NCBI GenBank assembly: GCA_016858145.1
Contig: JAEHOE010000003.1
Location: forward strand, 124,001-188,000
DNA: 64,000 nt
Direction: 5' to 3'
DNA from: Edaphochlamys debaryana
Lineage: Eukaryota; Chlorophyta; Chlorophyceae; Chlamydomonadales
Numbering within the stretch: the stretch's first letter is position 1; each line of letters begins with the position of its first letter. Both the position numbers and the translations under genes were made by a program. This document shows positions 33,057 to 44,547 of the stretch, one piece after another. Below the pieces are notes generated by a model. That model did not search any database. It had not been told where the DNA came from and was given only the letters and a program-made list of their open reading frames with translations.

Positions 33057-35015
33057 ATGTCTGCCGAGCAGCACCAGCAGCAGCAGCAGCAGCAGGAGAG
33101 CCAGCGCTCCCCTCTGCGCAACATGGACGTCGACGACGCGGCTGCGCAGGCTGCGGCTGCCGCGGCTGCCGCGGCTGCCGCTAACGGCAACAACAACCCG
33201 CCGAGCAATGAGGTCAGTGGGCTCGTCTCGCAACTTCGCTCGCTTACCCCCGCCGCAGCGACCTCTGCACTAGTCGCGGTAATCCAAGCACTAGGCAGCG
33301 TAGCCGCTAGCGCGCTGGGTTCGCCACGGCGAGAAGCATAACCCGATGGACCCCAAGGGGCCGACCAAATCCGCGAGCGTATGCAAAGCAACGCTGGCGC
33401 CGAGTCCGCTAACATTCAGCGAGACGCAGCAATAGCACTCCTTAACCTGGGGGCCGACGCGCAGCGAGTGACTGATGCCGGGGGACCAAGCACTGCACCG
33501 CCCACCGCGGCACAGCGCCAGGCACAAGCACGGGAGCAAGCGGCAGCGCAGGTCCACATATTCCGCAACAGGCTGCACGCGCTAAACCAACAATTCCCGC
33601 AATTCGGGCAGCAGGCCCAGCAGGCCCAAGCAGCAACTCTCACGCAAAATGCACTACAAGGCCAAACTGAGCCCCGTGCTTCTATCCTTCCTGCGCAGAC
33701 GGCCCCGGCCGCCCAGGCCCAGCCCAACCCGATGGCGGTGCCGACCATTCCCGCCGGCAGCTTCGACCAGCACTTCCACGTGCTGACGGGCAAGGTTAAC
33801 GCGGTCGGCATGGGCGTGTCGCGGCTCTCGGAGACCCAGCAGGCCATGGGCTCCATGCTCAACACGTCCGTCATGGGCGCACTCAACAACGTGCAGCAGC
33901 AGGCGGCCATGATCAACACCTCCCAGGGCACCATGGGCTCCCACCTCAACGCAATCAGCTCCAACCAGAATGTGCACAGCAACCAGCTGGCCAACCTGGA
34001 GGGCCTGGTGCAGCAGGCGAGTCCTGGGATGGATGGGTCGCGCCCCGCACCATACGCTAGGCACATCCCTAAGCCACCGACCCTATCGGGCAATGTAGAG
34101 CGGGATGACTCTAAGTGCGGGGACCGACGCGTTTGGTTCAACTCGGTAGTGCACTACATGTCGCGCACCGGTATGAACGAGGTCAGCAACTTCCAGAGCT
34201 TCCTCGTAGCAGACGCAGCGTCCTGGTTTGACGCGCTCACACGGAATTATGCAGCGCAGCAGCGAGTCCTCACGGGGGAATGCCTCGCAAGGGAGTTCGC
34301 GCTAGCTTTTGGTGACGCATCGCGCAAGCACGAGCCCTTAGAGACACGCGAGCGCCTAGCTGCGGGCGAGGTCAAACAGACTCCGGGGATGCCGGTCGGG
34401 GTGTACGTGCAGAAAATGCAGGCGCTCCTGCTAGACGCACCCGACATGGCTGAGGTGGACAAGATCTTTCACTTCTTCCACCACATGCTTCCTTCTCTAG
34501 CGAAAGCGGCCGCGGTAGACGAGAACAACCGGCGGCACGCGACTCTTGAGTCCGCGATTCGCGCGGCATACGCAGCAGAGCACTGCTTCAACGTTAGCAA
34601 ATCCACACGCGCATCCATAGCCGTCGCGGCCGCGCAAGAAACGGGGAGCGAATCGGAGGGCTGTAGCTCAGACAAGGATGCCAAGCAGGCCAACCTCGCG
34701 GCGCTGAGGCACGACAAGTCGCACTTCAAGCGCAAGGGCAAATTTGGCAAGTCATACAACCGCCTCTCCTCCCAACGCAAATCGCAGGCCCTCCAGAAGC
34801 TGGACACGCTGGGTGCCGGTTACAACCCGGGTCCGGGCCCCAGCAACCCGCGCCACGGCAACGGCTTCAAGCGGCCCAAGCACGACGACGACGCCGCGTA
34901 CGAGGCGGCCCTCAAGAAGAAGGGCTGGTGCACTCTCTGCGACGCGGCAGGCAACAAGCGCAAGTGGCGCGCGTGCACGCAGCACAACCGCGAGGCGGAC
35001 CAGGGCCGCGAGTGA
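33057..35015 (+). CDS. Gag of retrotransposon 2, with an in-frame TAA
   Basis: The frame opens with an ATG at 33057 followed by a Gln run and Ala runs. It is interrupted by TAA at 33339-33341 and resumes in the same frame (next ATG 33381), ending at TGA 35013-35015. The second part (544 aa) contains the Gag core: RRVWFNSVVHYMSRTGM, SFLVADAASWFDALTRNY, then MPVGVYVQKMQALLLDAP. A basic, Cys/His-containing tail (WCTLCDAAGNKRKWRAC) could bind nucleic acid. Without the TAA, Gag would be 652 codons. Whether the TAA is a mutation or the protein normally starts at 33381 cannot be told from one copy. Confidence 0.75.
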
Positions 35016-35141
35016 GGTGTTGCGCAGTGTGTAGGCAAGGGTGGCTGCCCCGCTGCAAGTCGTGATAGTGGGCACGAGCAGGCGATTTCGGGTCAGGATG
35101 GGGATGGCAAAGGTCGCGCGAGCGACGCCAACCCACCGACT

Positions 35142-38100
35142 ATGCTGAACTCCGATAGGATGTTTTCGCGCGAGGAATTTAGCCGCATCCAGACGATAAC
35201 GGGTCGCGACTTTACCTTCGACGCATGCTGTAACGCTGATGGCTCGAATGCTCACTGTGCCACCTACGCCCACCCGGGCAACTCTTTCTTCAAGCAAAAT
35301 ATCGCTGGGCAGCACGTGTGGGTTAACCCGCCGTTTTCGGGCCAGCTGGGGGCATGGGTCAGACATTACAAGAGATGCAAAGCTTCTGACCCCCACAACA
35401 CCTCAGCAGTCTTCGTGTTTCCCAAGTGGTATAGCAAGCACGAGTCGCACATCACAGATGGCATGACTCTTCTCCAATCGTATCCTAAGGGAACAGTGGG
35501 GCTCTTCACTGCTCCAGGGCCAGGGAAGCAAAGGCACAGCATGGCTGGCACTCCCTGGGGAGTGGAAGTTTGGTATGATCCCCCTGCCCCCCTGCCAAGC
35601 CTAAGGCTGGCTAACCCTCGGAAGGCACTGATCCTGATAGTCTACCTTGGCAGAAAGAAGATCAGGGTTCTGCTGGACACAGGTGCCTCTCACTCAATCC
35701 TCAGAGCAGACTTGCTACCCCCAGGCACACCTATCAAAGCCACACCCACCATGCAGGTTGAGGTTGCTGATGGAAAGCTGCAGCCCTTGGCAGGAGCTGC
35801 CACCATCACCATTCAGGTTCAGAAGTACCTTGGCAGTTTTCAGGTGTTGCTCATGCCCACCCTCCTCCCTGGCATTGATCTGGTGCTGGGCATGGACTGG
35901 ATGGAGGCAAATGGGGTTCAGCTAGATATCCCTGCACGCACCTGCTACCTCAGCACACCCAATGGTTCAGCACGCAAGCCCTGCCTGCTGGTGGCTGAAG
36001 GAGCAACCCCTACCCCTGAATCAGGTGGGGAGGAGGAGGTGACTAATGCAGGTATCCAGGCAATGAAACTCTGCTGTGCACTCTTGGCTGCCAGCAGCCC
36101 AGACATCATGTCTGCTGCAGCAGCACGCAGGGCAATTCGCCGCAACACACCTGGGTGTTTGGTAGTAGTAAGGGAGGCAAAGCCTACCTTAGAACAACTT
36201 CTAGCCCAAGGGCAGAACTCAACCACACTAGCAGTAGCCCAAGGGCACAGCTCAGGGGACACACAGCCCCCACCTCCCCCACCACCACCCTTATTTCCCA
36301 AAACAACTAGCCTACTAGCAGCTGAAGTCAAAGAAGACACAGCAACTCAAGCCACTCAAGCCTTGTCAGGCCTGATCCCCCAGGAGCAACTGAATGCCCT
36401 GTTGGAGGAATACAAGGCTGTATTTGAGCCAATCTCAGGACTCCCACCTGAGAGGCCAGTAGGGCATGTCATAGACTTAGAGCCGGGAGCTAGGCCTGTG
36501 TTTTCAAGGAACTACAGGCTATCCCCAGCTGAGCAAGCTGAAGTAAAGCGCCAGGTGGAGGACTTGTTGAAGAAGGGACTCATTCAACCCTCCCAGTCCC
36601 CCTGGGGTGCCCCTGTGCTCTTCGCCGCCAAAAAGGATGGTGGATTAAGGATGTGTATCGATTATCGCGCTGTCAACAAGCAAACAGTGAAGAATAGGTT
36701 CCCTATCCCCAATCCTAAAGACCTATTTGATGCACTGCAAGGGGCAACAATTTTCTCCTCAGTTGACCTTCAATCTGGGTACCACCAGATCAGGATCCAG
36801 GAGTCAGACGTCCCCAAGACAGCATTCAGGACCCCTGATGGGCATTATGAGTTCCTGGTGCTCAGCATGGGCTTGGCTAATGCCCCAAGCACCTTTCAAG
36901 CCGTCATGGCATCCGTGTTCAGACCCCAGATTAAATTGGGGTATGTTCTCGTGTACCTTGATGATGTCATAGTGTTCAGCAAAACACCAGAAGAGCACCT
37001 GCAACATCTGCGAGCAGTGCTAGAGGCTCTTAAAGCAGAGAAGCTACAAGCCAAGCTCAGCAAGTGTGAATTTAATCGGGCAGAACTCAAGTTCCTGGGC
37101 ATGGTAGTTAGCCGTGAGGGACTCAAGGTAGATGACAGCAAGGTGGCTACAGTTAGAAACTGGCCCACCCCCAAGGACATTTCAAGCCTGAGAGGCTTCC
37201 TGGGGCTTGCAAATTATTTCCAAAAGTTCATACAGGGCTACTCAACCCTGGTAGCCCCCCTCACTAAGCTAACAGGTGACAAAGTTCCCTTTGAATGGGG
37301 CCCAGAGCAACATGAAGCTATGGAGGGCGTCAAGTACGCATTGACAACTGCACCTGTCCTCAGATTCCCAGATCCAAACAAACCCTATGAGGTCATCAGT
37401 GATGCCTCCCTGGTTGGCACTGGGGCAGTCCTCATGCAGGAGCAGCACCCGGTTGCTTACACAAGTGCAAAATTCACACCAGCTGAACGCAACTACATCA
37501 CAACAGAGCAGGAGCTCTTGGGTGTCATAAACGCTTTGAAGCAATGGCGTTGCTATCTGGAGGGACCTCAGATCACTTTGGTCACCGATCATAACCCCAA
37601 CACCTACCTGGAAACCCAGCAGAACTTAGACAAGCTCTCTCGCCGCAGAGTACGGTGGGTTGAGTTCCTGTCCCGCTTCAATTACATGTGGGAGTACAGG
37701 CCTGGTCGCATCAACGTAGCAGACCCACTCAGTCGCATGCACGTGGCAATGCTTTGCCTAGCCATGCAAACACGCTCTACGTTATCCTCTCAACTGCCAC
37801 AGCAACTAAAGGATGGTTACCAAGCTGACCCCTTCTTCTCAGACCAGCAGAAACTGGCAGACAGCGGTATTGTGCGTCGTGCGGATGGACTTTACATTCG
37901 CCGTGAAGACGGTTGCCTGGTTGTGCCTGATCACCACAACCTGCGATACCAAATTATGCATGAGTCTCATGCGTCCCCCTACGCTGGTCACCGGGGAACT
38001 GAACGAACCCTGGAGCTCATCAGGAGACAGTTCTGGTGGCCAGGCATCACGGCGAACGTGCGAAGCCACGTGGCTGGATGTGCTCAGTGCGCGGTCAACA

Positions 38101-39305
38101 AACCGCTCCTCCAGAAGCCGGGTGGACTTCTGCAACCGTTACCTATCCCAGAAGGACAATGGGATAGCGTATCTATGGACTTCATCATGCACCTGCCCCG
38201 CACTGTTGCTGGGCATACCGCTATTGCTACCTTCGTCGACAGACTGTCCAAAATGGTTAGGGTTGCGCCCACCACAGACGAGGTAACAGCAGAGGGCTTG
38301 GCCAAGCTCTTTGTTGACAATGTTGTGCGCAGTCATGGGTACCCCACAGAGGTGGTATCTGACAGAGGATCCCAGTTCATTAGCAAGTTCTGGGCTGAGG
38401 TATGCCGCCTATGTGGCATTGAGCGCAAGCTCTCTTCCTCCTTCCATCCGCAAACGGACGGACAGACTGAGCGTGTTCACCGAACGTTACAGGAGATTCT
38501 CCGTAACTATGTGAGTCCTGCACACGATGATTGGGATGACAAGCTGATTATGGCAGAGTTTGCCATCAACAACTCTCGCAACGCCTCAACTGGGCTCACA
38601 CCATTCCAACTGAACTACCGCTTCACACCACGCCTACCAACATGGATTGGCTTGGCCAAAAGCAGAGTACCAGCGGCCGGTGCACACTGCCGTGACCAGC
38701 AGGAAATGGTGGAGACAGCCAAACGCTTCATTCAGCGTGCCCAAGACCGATACAAGCAGTACGCTGACGCTACACAACAAGACATGTCATACCGTGTTGG
38801 CCAACAAGTCCTACTCAGCACCAAGAACATCCGCAAAAGGATTCCAGGAACCAAGAAGTTCCTACCGCGCTGGATTGGACCCTTTGAGATTATATCTCGA
38901 GTTGGCGACGTAGCAGTCAAACTGAGCTTGCCTGCAAACTACCGCATACACAATGTGTTCCACGTCTCCCTCCTCAAGCCCTACAAGGCAAGCCATGGCA
39001 GAACACCACCAGGCCCCATTGCCGTTCTCAGTGACGGCGCCTACTGGGCAGTGGACCGTATTCTGGGCCACAGAGACGTGAAAGCTGGGAAGAATACTCG
39101 GAAAGAGTACTGGGTGTCCTGGGAAGGCTACGGCCCAGAGCACAATACTTGGGAGCCAGCAGACAACATCACAGATGCGGCCATTGACGAGTATTGGGCT
39201 TCACAAGAAATCCGGGACTACACCAAACGGCCAGCCGCTGCCAATCAACAAGACCCTGCCAAACTAGGCAAGCGTCCACCACCGGGCGCCAGGCGTCGAT
39301 GGTGA
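35142..39305 (+). CDS. Pol of retrotransposon 2, with N-terminal Dam-like methyltransferase domain and chromodomain
   Basis: 1,387 aa, intact. Residues 1-150 resemble phage/DIRS-type Dam N6-adenine methyltransferases: FTFDACCN at 24-31 and VNPPFS at 61-66 (catalytic NPPF-type motif), then AVFVFPKW. Protease has LLDTGAS (D179). RT has YLDD at 605-608, followed by RNase H. Integrase has an HHCC finger about 939-987 and catalytic D1013, D1074 and E1110 (35 residues between the last two, as DDX35E requires). A chromodomain lies at about 1302-1355 (YWVSWEGYG, NTWEP), the feature that defines chromoviruses and directs insertion to marked chromatin. The frame is the same as Gag: from the Gag TGA (35013) there is no further stop before this ATG. 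All catalytic residues are present, so this copy could encode active enzymes. Confidence 0.92.
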   Translation: MLNSDRMFSREEFSRIQTITGRDFTFDACCNADGSNAHCATYAHPGNSFFKQNIAGQHVWVNPPFSGQLGAWVRHYKRCKASDPHNTSAVFVFPKWYSKHESHITDGMTLLQSYPKGTVGLFTAPGPGKQRHSMAGTPWGVEVWYDPPAPLPSLRLANPRKALILIVYLGRKKIRVLLDTGASHSILRADLLPPGTPIKATPTMQVEVADGKLQPLAGAATITIQVQKYLGSFQVLLMPTLLPGIDLVLGMDWMEANGVQLDIPARTCYLSTPNGSARKPCLLVAEGATPTPESGGEEEVTNAGIQAMKLCCALLAASSPDIMSAAAARRAIRRNTPGCLVVVREAKPTLEQLLAQGQNSTTLAVAQGHSSGDTQPPPPPPPPLFPKTTSLLAAEVKEDTATQATQALSGLIPQEQLNALLEEYKAVFEPISGLPPERPVGHVIDLEPGARPVFSRNYRLSPAEQAEVKRQVEDLLKKGLIQPSQSPWGAPVLFAAKKDGGLRMCIDYRAVNKQTVKNRFPIPNPKDLFDALQGATIFSSVDLQSGYHQIRIQESDVPKTAFRTPDGHYEFLVLSMGLANAPSTFQAVMASVFRPQIKLGYVLVYLDDVIVFSKTPEEHLQHLRAVLEALKAEKLQAKLSKCEFNRAELKFLGMVVSREGLKVDDSKVATVRNWPTPKDISSLRGFLGLANYFQKFIQGYSTLVAPLTKLTGDKVPFEWGPEQHEAMEGVKYALTTAPVLRFPDPNKPYEVISDASLVGTGAVLMQEQHPVAYTSAKFTPAERNYITTEQELLGVINALKQWRCYLEGPQITLVTDHNPNTYLETQQNLDKLSRRRVRWVEFLSRFNYMWEYRPGRINVADPLSRMHVAMLCLAMQTRSTLSSQLPQQLKDGYQADPFFSDQQKLADSGIVRRADGLYIRREDGCLVVPDHHNLRYQIMHESHASPYAGHRGTERTLELIRRQFWWPGITANVRSHVAGCAQCAVNKPLLQKPGGLLQPLPIPEGQWDSVSMDFIMHLPRTVAGHTAIATFVDRLSKMVRVAPTTDEVTAEGLAKLFVDNVVRSHGYPTEVVSDRGSQFISKFWAEVCRLCGIERKLSSSFHPQTDGQTERVHRTLQEILRNYVSPAHDDWDDKLIMAEFAINNSRNASTGLTPFQLNYRFTPRLPTWIGLAKSRVPAAGAHCRDQQEMVETAKRFIQRAQDRYKQYADATQQDMSYRVGQQVLLSTKNIRKRIPGTKKFLPRWIGPFEIISRVGDVAVKLSLPANYRIHNVFHVSLLKPYKASHGRTPPGPIAVLSDGAYWAVDRILGHRDVKAGKNTRKEYWVSWEGYGPEHNTWEPADNITDAAIDEYWASQEIRDYTKRPAAANQQDPAKLGKRPPPGARRRW

Positions 39306-39442
39306 AGCCAGCTGAGACCCCAAGGGAAGCCAAGAGGGTCCGAGCCTACAGGGACACCCCTGCACGGGCCTTACCACCCCCCCAACCCAGCCTGAGGCGT
39401 TCTACGCGGGACAAACGGGCTCGCGGGGACTCTCGCTAAATA

Positions 39443-39454
39443 GGTGGGGAGGAG
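39443..39454 (+). promoter_or_regulatory. Polypurine tract of retrotransposon 2
   Basis: GGTGGGGAGGAG directly precedes the TG of the 3' LTR, the expected position of the plus-strand primer. Confidence 0.7.
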
Positions 39455-39629
39455 TGTAACAGACAGCGCTATGGCGCGTCAGCCACAGGCGGAAGACGGA
39501 AGGCTAAAGGTCAAAGGCCAAAGGCCAAACATCACTCTACGAGTACCACTATGTATCTACGGAAGCCTGTCGGACAGGCCCACTAGAGGGCACAGGTCCT
39601 CCAATCTCCAACCGCCCAGTGGTCTTAAG
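39455..39629 (+). repeat. 3' LTR of retrotransposon 2, truncated
   Basis: Matches 32731-32905, then switches abruptly to intron 4 sequence of the transporter (TCCAAGCTTATGATCTG). Confidence 0.8.
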
Positions 39630-42566
39630 TCCAAGCTTATGATCTGAACATGTGTCCCCCTCCCCGCTCTCCGCCCCTGCCGCCGCTCCTCCCACAGGAG
39701 TTCCACTACCTGTGGACCGCCCCGCTCGAGGCCGCTGCCATCCTGGCGCTGCTGGGCTACCTGACCGGCGACAGCATGCTCCCCGGCCTGGGCGCCATCC
39801 TGATCATGCTGCCCCTCCAGTACTTCTTCGGCTATGCCATTATCAAGATCAAGCTCAAGAACGCTGGCTTTGTGGCGCACCGCAGCTGCATCATGCAGGA
39901 GGTGCTTCCGGCTATCAAGCTGGTCAAGTACTATGCTTGGGAGCAGTTCTTCGAGCGTGAGATCAACAAGGTCCGCGCCCAGGAGCTCAAGCTGGCGTAC
40001 TGGAACGTGGTGATGAAGGTCATCAACGTGGCCTGCGTGTTCTGCGTGCCCCCGCTGACCGCCTTCGTCATCTTCACCACCTACGAGTTCACCAAGGACC
40101 GCCTCATCGCCAACGTGGCTTTCACCACCCTCTCGCTCTTCAACATCCTGCGCTTCCCGCTCGTGGTGCTGCCCAAGGCCCTGCGCGCCGTGTCGGGTGA
40201 GCCGCTGCGTCGGGGCTGCTGGGAGGCACGGGTGGCGTGCAGGGGGCAGGGGGCACAGCTTGTTTCATGTGTCTGTGACCTCGACGGAGCCTGTCCTCAC
40301 CGCCTGCCCCTCTGTGCCCCTGTGCAGAGGCTCACGCTTCGCTCCACCGACTGGAAGCATACCTGACTGAGGACGCGCAGGCGGGCACCTCCCACTTCGA
40401 CGCCAACAAGACCGTGCCGCCCGGTGCCATCATTGTGAGCCGGGCCGAGGGAGGGGAACCGAGGGGTGCGCTGAGGGGTCATGTGGCCTGCTGTCCTGAC
40501 TTGACCTCCTCTGCTCAGCCCTTCCTGTGGCCAGGCCTGCCACCTGCTGACCCCGCCCGCCCCTCGTGACCCGCTCGTCCCTTGTTCCTCAGGACAACGC
40601 CGTGTTCCACCACCCTGCCAACCCCAACTGGCACCTGCACGTGCCCCGCTTCGAGGTTCACCCCGGCCAGGTGGTGGCTGTTGTGGGCCGCATCGGCGCC
40701 GGCAAGTCTTCCCTGATCCAGGCGCTGCTGGGCAACATGGTCAAGGAGCACGGAGCCTCGCAGGTCGGCGGCCGCATCTCGTACGTGCCGCAGAACCCTT
40801 GGCTGCAGAACCTGTCCCTGCGCGACAACATCATGTTCGGCGAGGCGTGGGACCAGTCCAAGTACGAGCAGGTCATCGATAGCTGCGCGCTCACGCTGGA
40901 CCTGCAGATCCTGCCACAGGGCGACGAGTCCAAGTGAGCGCGGGAAGGGGCGGGCAGGTCTGGGCACCTAAAGCCAGGGCAGGGGCCCGAGCCAATGCCC
41001 AGGGGGGTAGGCTGTTCTCCCTCGCCGGTGCTCCTCGCTTGCCTGCATGCCGCACACCTGACTGGCTCCCCTTCCGCTTGCCCTTTCTTCAGGGCCGGCA
41101 TCCGCGGCGTGAACCTGTCGGGTGGCCAGCGCCAGCGCGTGAACCTTGCCCGCTGCGCCTACGCCGATGCCGACCTGGTTCTGCTTGACAACGCGCTGTC
41201 GGCCATGGACCACCACACCGCCCACCACATCTTCGAGACCTGCATCCGGGGCATGTTCGCCAAGAAGGCCGTGGTCCTGGTGACCCACCAGATCGAGTTC
41301 ATGCCTCAGTGCGATGCCGTGGCCATCATGGACGAGGGCCGCTGCCTGTACTTCGGTGAGCGGGGGGCGAGGGGATGTGGGGTTGCAGGCAGCACGGGGC
41401 GGCTAGGGCACGCGTGGGCAGGGTGCAACCCCGGCTTGATTCCAAAAGTCCCAGCTCGCCGCCCTGCTAGCTTCCTGCCTGTGCATGTGTCGCCATGAGC
41501 TGGGCGCTGAGACGCTTCTCCCTCCCGTCTGCCCCCCTTCCCGCCCCTCAGGCAAGTGGAACGAGCAGGCCCAGGACCTGCTGGGCAAGCTGCTGCCCAT
41601 CACGCACCTGCTGCACGCCGCCGGCTCCCAGGAGGCCCCGCCCAAGCCCAAGGAGACCAAGGAGAGCAAGGACGCCCCCGTCAAGCAGCAGTCCATCCAG
41701 CTGACCCTGGCCCCCACCACCATCAAGCCCGAGACCTCCGACTCCAAGAAGAAGGACCAGCAGAAGGTCCTCCCGGTGCGCGCCGCCATGATCTACACGT
41801 GGTACGGCAACGTCTTCCTGGGTGAGCCAGGGTACCCCTGGGGGCAGCCAGGAGGGCGGGCGGTCGAGGAACAGGGGCTTGCGGCTGAGCGCCTGCACTG
41901 TCTGACTGTACCTTTGCCCCAGGCTCGCTCGCTTTCTGCTGTGCCCGCCGCCCTGCTTGCTGGCGACCCTTCTCCCTTGCTTGCCCCTCGCCTCGCAGTG
42001 CTGGTGTGCTTCATTTTCTTCCTGGCCGCCCAGACCACCCGCCAGGTGTCTGACTTCTGGGTGCGCTGGTGGGTGAACGACGAGTACAAGAAGTTCCCCA
42101 AGCCCAAGGGCGTGCAGGACCCCTCCACCACCCAGTTCTACTCCCTCATCTACCTGGCGCTCACCGGCATCTTCTACTTCTGCATGCTTGCCCGCGGCGC
42201 TACCTTCCTGTGGTGGACCCTGCGCTCGGCCGAGAAGATCCGCAAGAAGGCCGTCCACAACGTGCTGTTTGCGCCCATGGGCTTCTTCCTGGTGACCCCC
42301 ATGGGCGACCTGCTGCTCAACTTCAGCAAGGACCAGGACATCATGGACGAGAACCTGCCCGACGCCGTGCACTTCATGGGCATCTACGGCCTCATCCTGC
42401 TGTCCACCACCATCACCGTGTCCGTCACCATCAACTTCTTCGGCGCCTTCACGGGCTTCCTGATCATCATGACCGGCATCATGCTCACCATCTACATCCC
42501 CGCCGCCACCGCCCTCAAGAAGTCCCGCGCGGTAAGCACTGTTTGTGTTGCCGCTGGGGTGTGTGC

Positions 42567-42624
42567 GAGGACCGCAGAGCCAGGCGGGGACCGCAGAGCC
42601 AGGCGGGGACCGCAGAGCCAGGCA
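42567..42624. repeat. Intron 10 minisatellite, ~19-bp unit x3 (copy B)
   Basis: GACCGCAGAGCCAGGCG occurs three times. Copy D has three units at about 59397-59454; copy A has one. This is an easy length marker for the paralogues. Confidence 0.8.
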
Positions 42625-44547
42625 TCTGCCTGTTGAGTCTCTCCTCTCCCCGCCCCGCTACTTCCTGCTGACGCCTTCCCTGCCCCTTCCTCCGCTTCTC
42701 ACGCCTGCCTCTATGCAGGTGTCTGGCGGCATGCTTGTGGGCCTGGTGGCTGAGGTGCTGGAGGGCCTGGGCGTGGTTCAGGCCTTCTCCAAGCAGGACT
42801 ACTTCATCCGTGAGGCCGCTCGCCGCACCGACATCACCAACGCCGCCGTGTTCAACGCCGAGTCGCTCAACCTGTGGCTGGCCTTCTGGTGCGACCTGAT
42901 CGGCGCCAGCCTGGTCGGCGTGGTGTCTGCCTTCGCCGTCACCCTCAAGGGTGAGCCGAGGCTGCGGCTGACTTGCGAGGCCAGCTGTGGGGCTCGGGCT
43001 GCAGTCACGCACGGCTGGAGTGCTGGTGGCCTGACGCCACGCAGCCGCTGATGCTGTCTGCCGGTGCCGCCGTGCACTGACTGAGCTGACCTGTTTGCGC
43101 TTCCCCCCTCCTCCCTCAGACGAGCTCGGCGCTCCCACCGTGGGCCTGGCCTTCTCCAACATCATCCAGATGCTTGTGTTCTACACCTGGGTGGTCCGCT
43201 TCATCTCCGAGTCCATCTCGCTGTTCAACAGCGTGGAGTGCATGACCTACCTGTCCAACTACGTGCCCCACGACGGCGTGTTCTTCGACCAGACGCAGGA
43301 GGGCGGCGTGGCCAAGAGCCTGACCCTGCCCGACGGCCAGATCGTGCCCGCCAGCTCGCCGGTACAGGTGGTTATTGACGACGCTTCGCTTGAGCGCTGG
43401 CCCTCGACCGGCAACATCCGCTTCGAGGACGTGTGGATGCAGTACCGCCTGGACGCCGCCTGGGGGCTCAAGGGCGTCACCTTCAACATCAAGGACGGCG
43501 AGAAGGTCGGCGCCGTGGGGCGCACGGGCTCCGGCAAGTCCACCACCCTGCTGGCGCTGTTCCGCATGTTCGAGCTGGCCCGCGGCCGCGTCCTGATCGA
43601 TGGCGTGGACATTGCGACGCTCACCATGAAGCGCCTGCGCTCGGGTGAGCAGCCGTGGGGGTCGGTTGCGGGGATGGCCAGACAAAGCAGCGAGCCGGAG
43701 GCCAGGGTGGTCACCTTCCCATGTTATCAGCTGCAACCTGTTTAGCCGGCTTCCTCCCCTGCCTCTGTGCTGATGCCCTTCTCCCCCGTCTGCCCCGCCT
43801 CCGCCCCCAGGCCTGTCCATCATTCCCCAGGAGCCCGTCATGTTCACCGGCACCGTCCGCTCAAACCTGGACCCCTTCGGAGAGTTCGAGGTGAGCGAAC
43901 GCGATGCAGCTTGCACGCAGGGCCGCTTAGGGCCGGTCATTGGGGCCTGCGGGCTTGCGATGGGGCGATGCCTGTGTCTGCTCCCATGCCCCTTCTCCCG
44001 CCCGCCTCCGTGCTCTCTCCTGACCATGCCTACCCTCCCTCCGCTCCCCTCCCACCCCCAGGACGACAACGTGCTGTGGGAGGTGATCCGCAAGGTGGGC
44101 CTGGAGGCCCAGGTGCAGCACGCTGGCGGCCTGGACGGCCACGTGGACGGCACCGGCGGCAAGGCCTGGTCGCTGGGGCAGACGCAGCTCATGTGCCTGG
44201 CCCGCGCCGCCCTGCGTGCCGTGCCCATCCTGTGCCTGGACGAGGCCACCGCCGCCATGGACCCGCACACGGAGCAGATCGTGCAGGAGACCATCAAGAA
44301 GGTCTTCGACGACCGCACCACCATCACCATTGCCCACCGCCTGGACACCATCATCGAGAGCGACAAGGTGCTGGTGATGGAGGCTGGTGAGCTGATGGAG
44401 TACGCCCCGCCCGCCCAGCTGCTGGGCAACCCCAGCTCCATGTTCTCCAAGCTGGTGGACAAGAGCGGGGTAGCAGCCGCTGCGGCCCTGCGCAAGATGG
44501 CGAACGAGCACTTCGCCCAGCAGGCGGCCAAGCAGCAGGCACGATAG

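Larger units (their letters stand above)
32731..39629 (+). mobile_element. Ty3/Gypsy chromovirus in intron 3 of copy B
   Basis: It runs from TGTAACAGACAGCG at 32731 to the truncated 3' LTR ending at 39629. It encodes Gag and a Pol with protease, RT, RNase H, integrase and chromodomain. It is on the same strand as the host gene. A purine tract abuts the 3' LTR. The 175 bp shared by the two LTRs carry few differences (for example GCTACGG against GCTATGG). There is no target duplication, because the right junction is a deletion that removed the LTR end and host exon 4. Confidence 0.92.
31892..44547 (+). pseudogene. ABCC/HLA3-like transporter copy B, disrupted by retrotransposon and exon 4 loss
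   Basis: Exons 1-3 (31892-31997, 32114-32175, 32440-32627) are followed by a 6.9-kb Gypsy element in intron 3. Exon 4 (277 nt in other copies, part of TMD1) is absent. Exons 5-14 remain with intact splice sites: 39698-40196, 40328-40434, 40593-40933, 41093-41355, 41552-41821, 41999-42531, 42719-42950, 43120-43644, 43811-43890, 44062-44547. Because exon 4 is not a multiple of three, joining exon 3 to exon 5 shifts the frame, so even perfect removal of the element cannot restore a transporter. The remaining exons show no stops or frameshifts, which means the loss is recent. NBD1 reads LLDNALSAMD where A and D have LLDNALSAVD. Confidence 0.88.

Noticed and set aside
33381..35015. Gag starting only at ATG 33381
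   Set aside because: The same frame is open upstream to ATG 33057 except for one TAA, and the upstream part has gag-like low-complexity sequence. The longer frame is reported with the stop noted.
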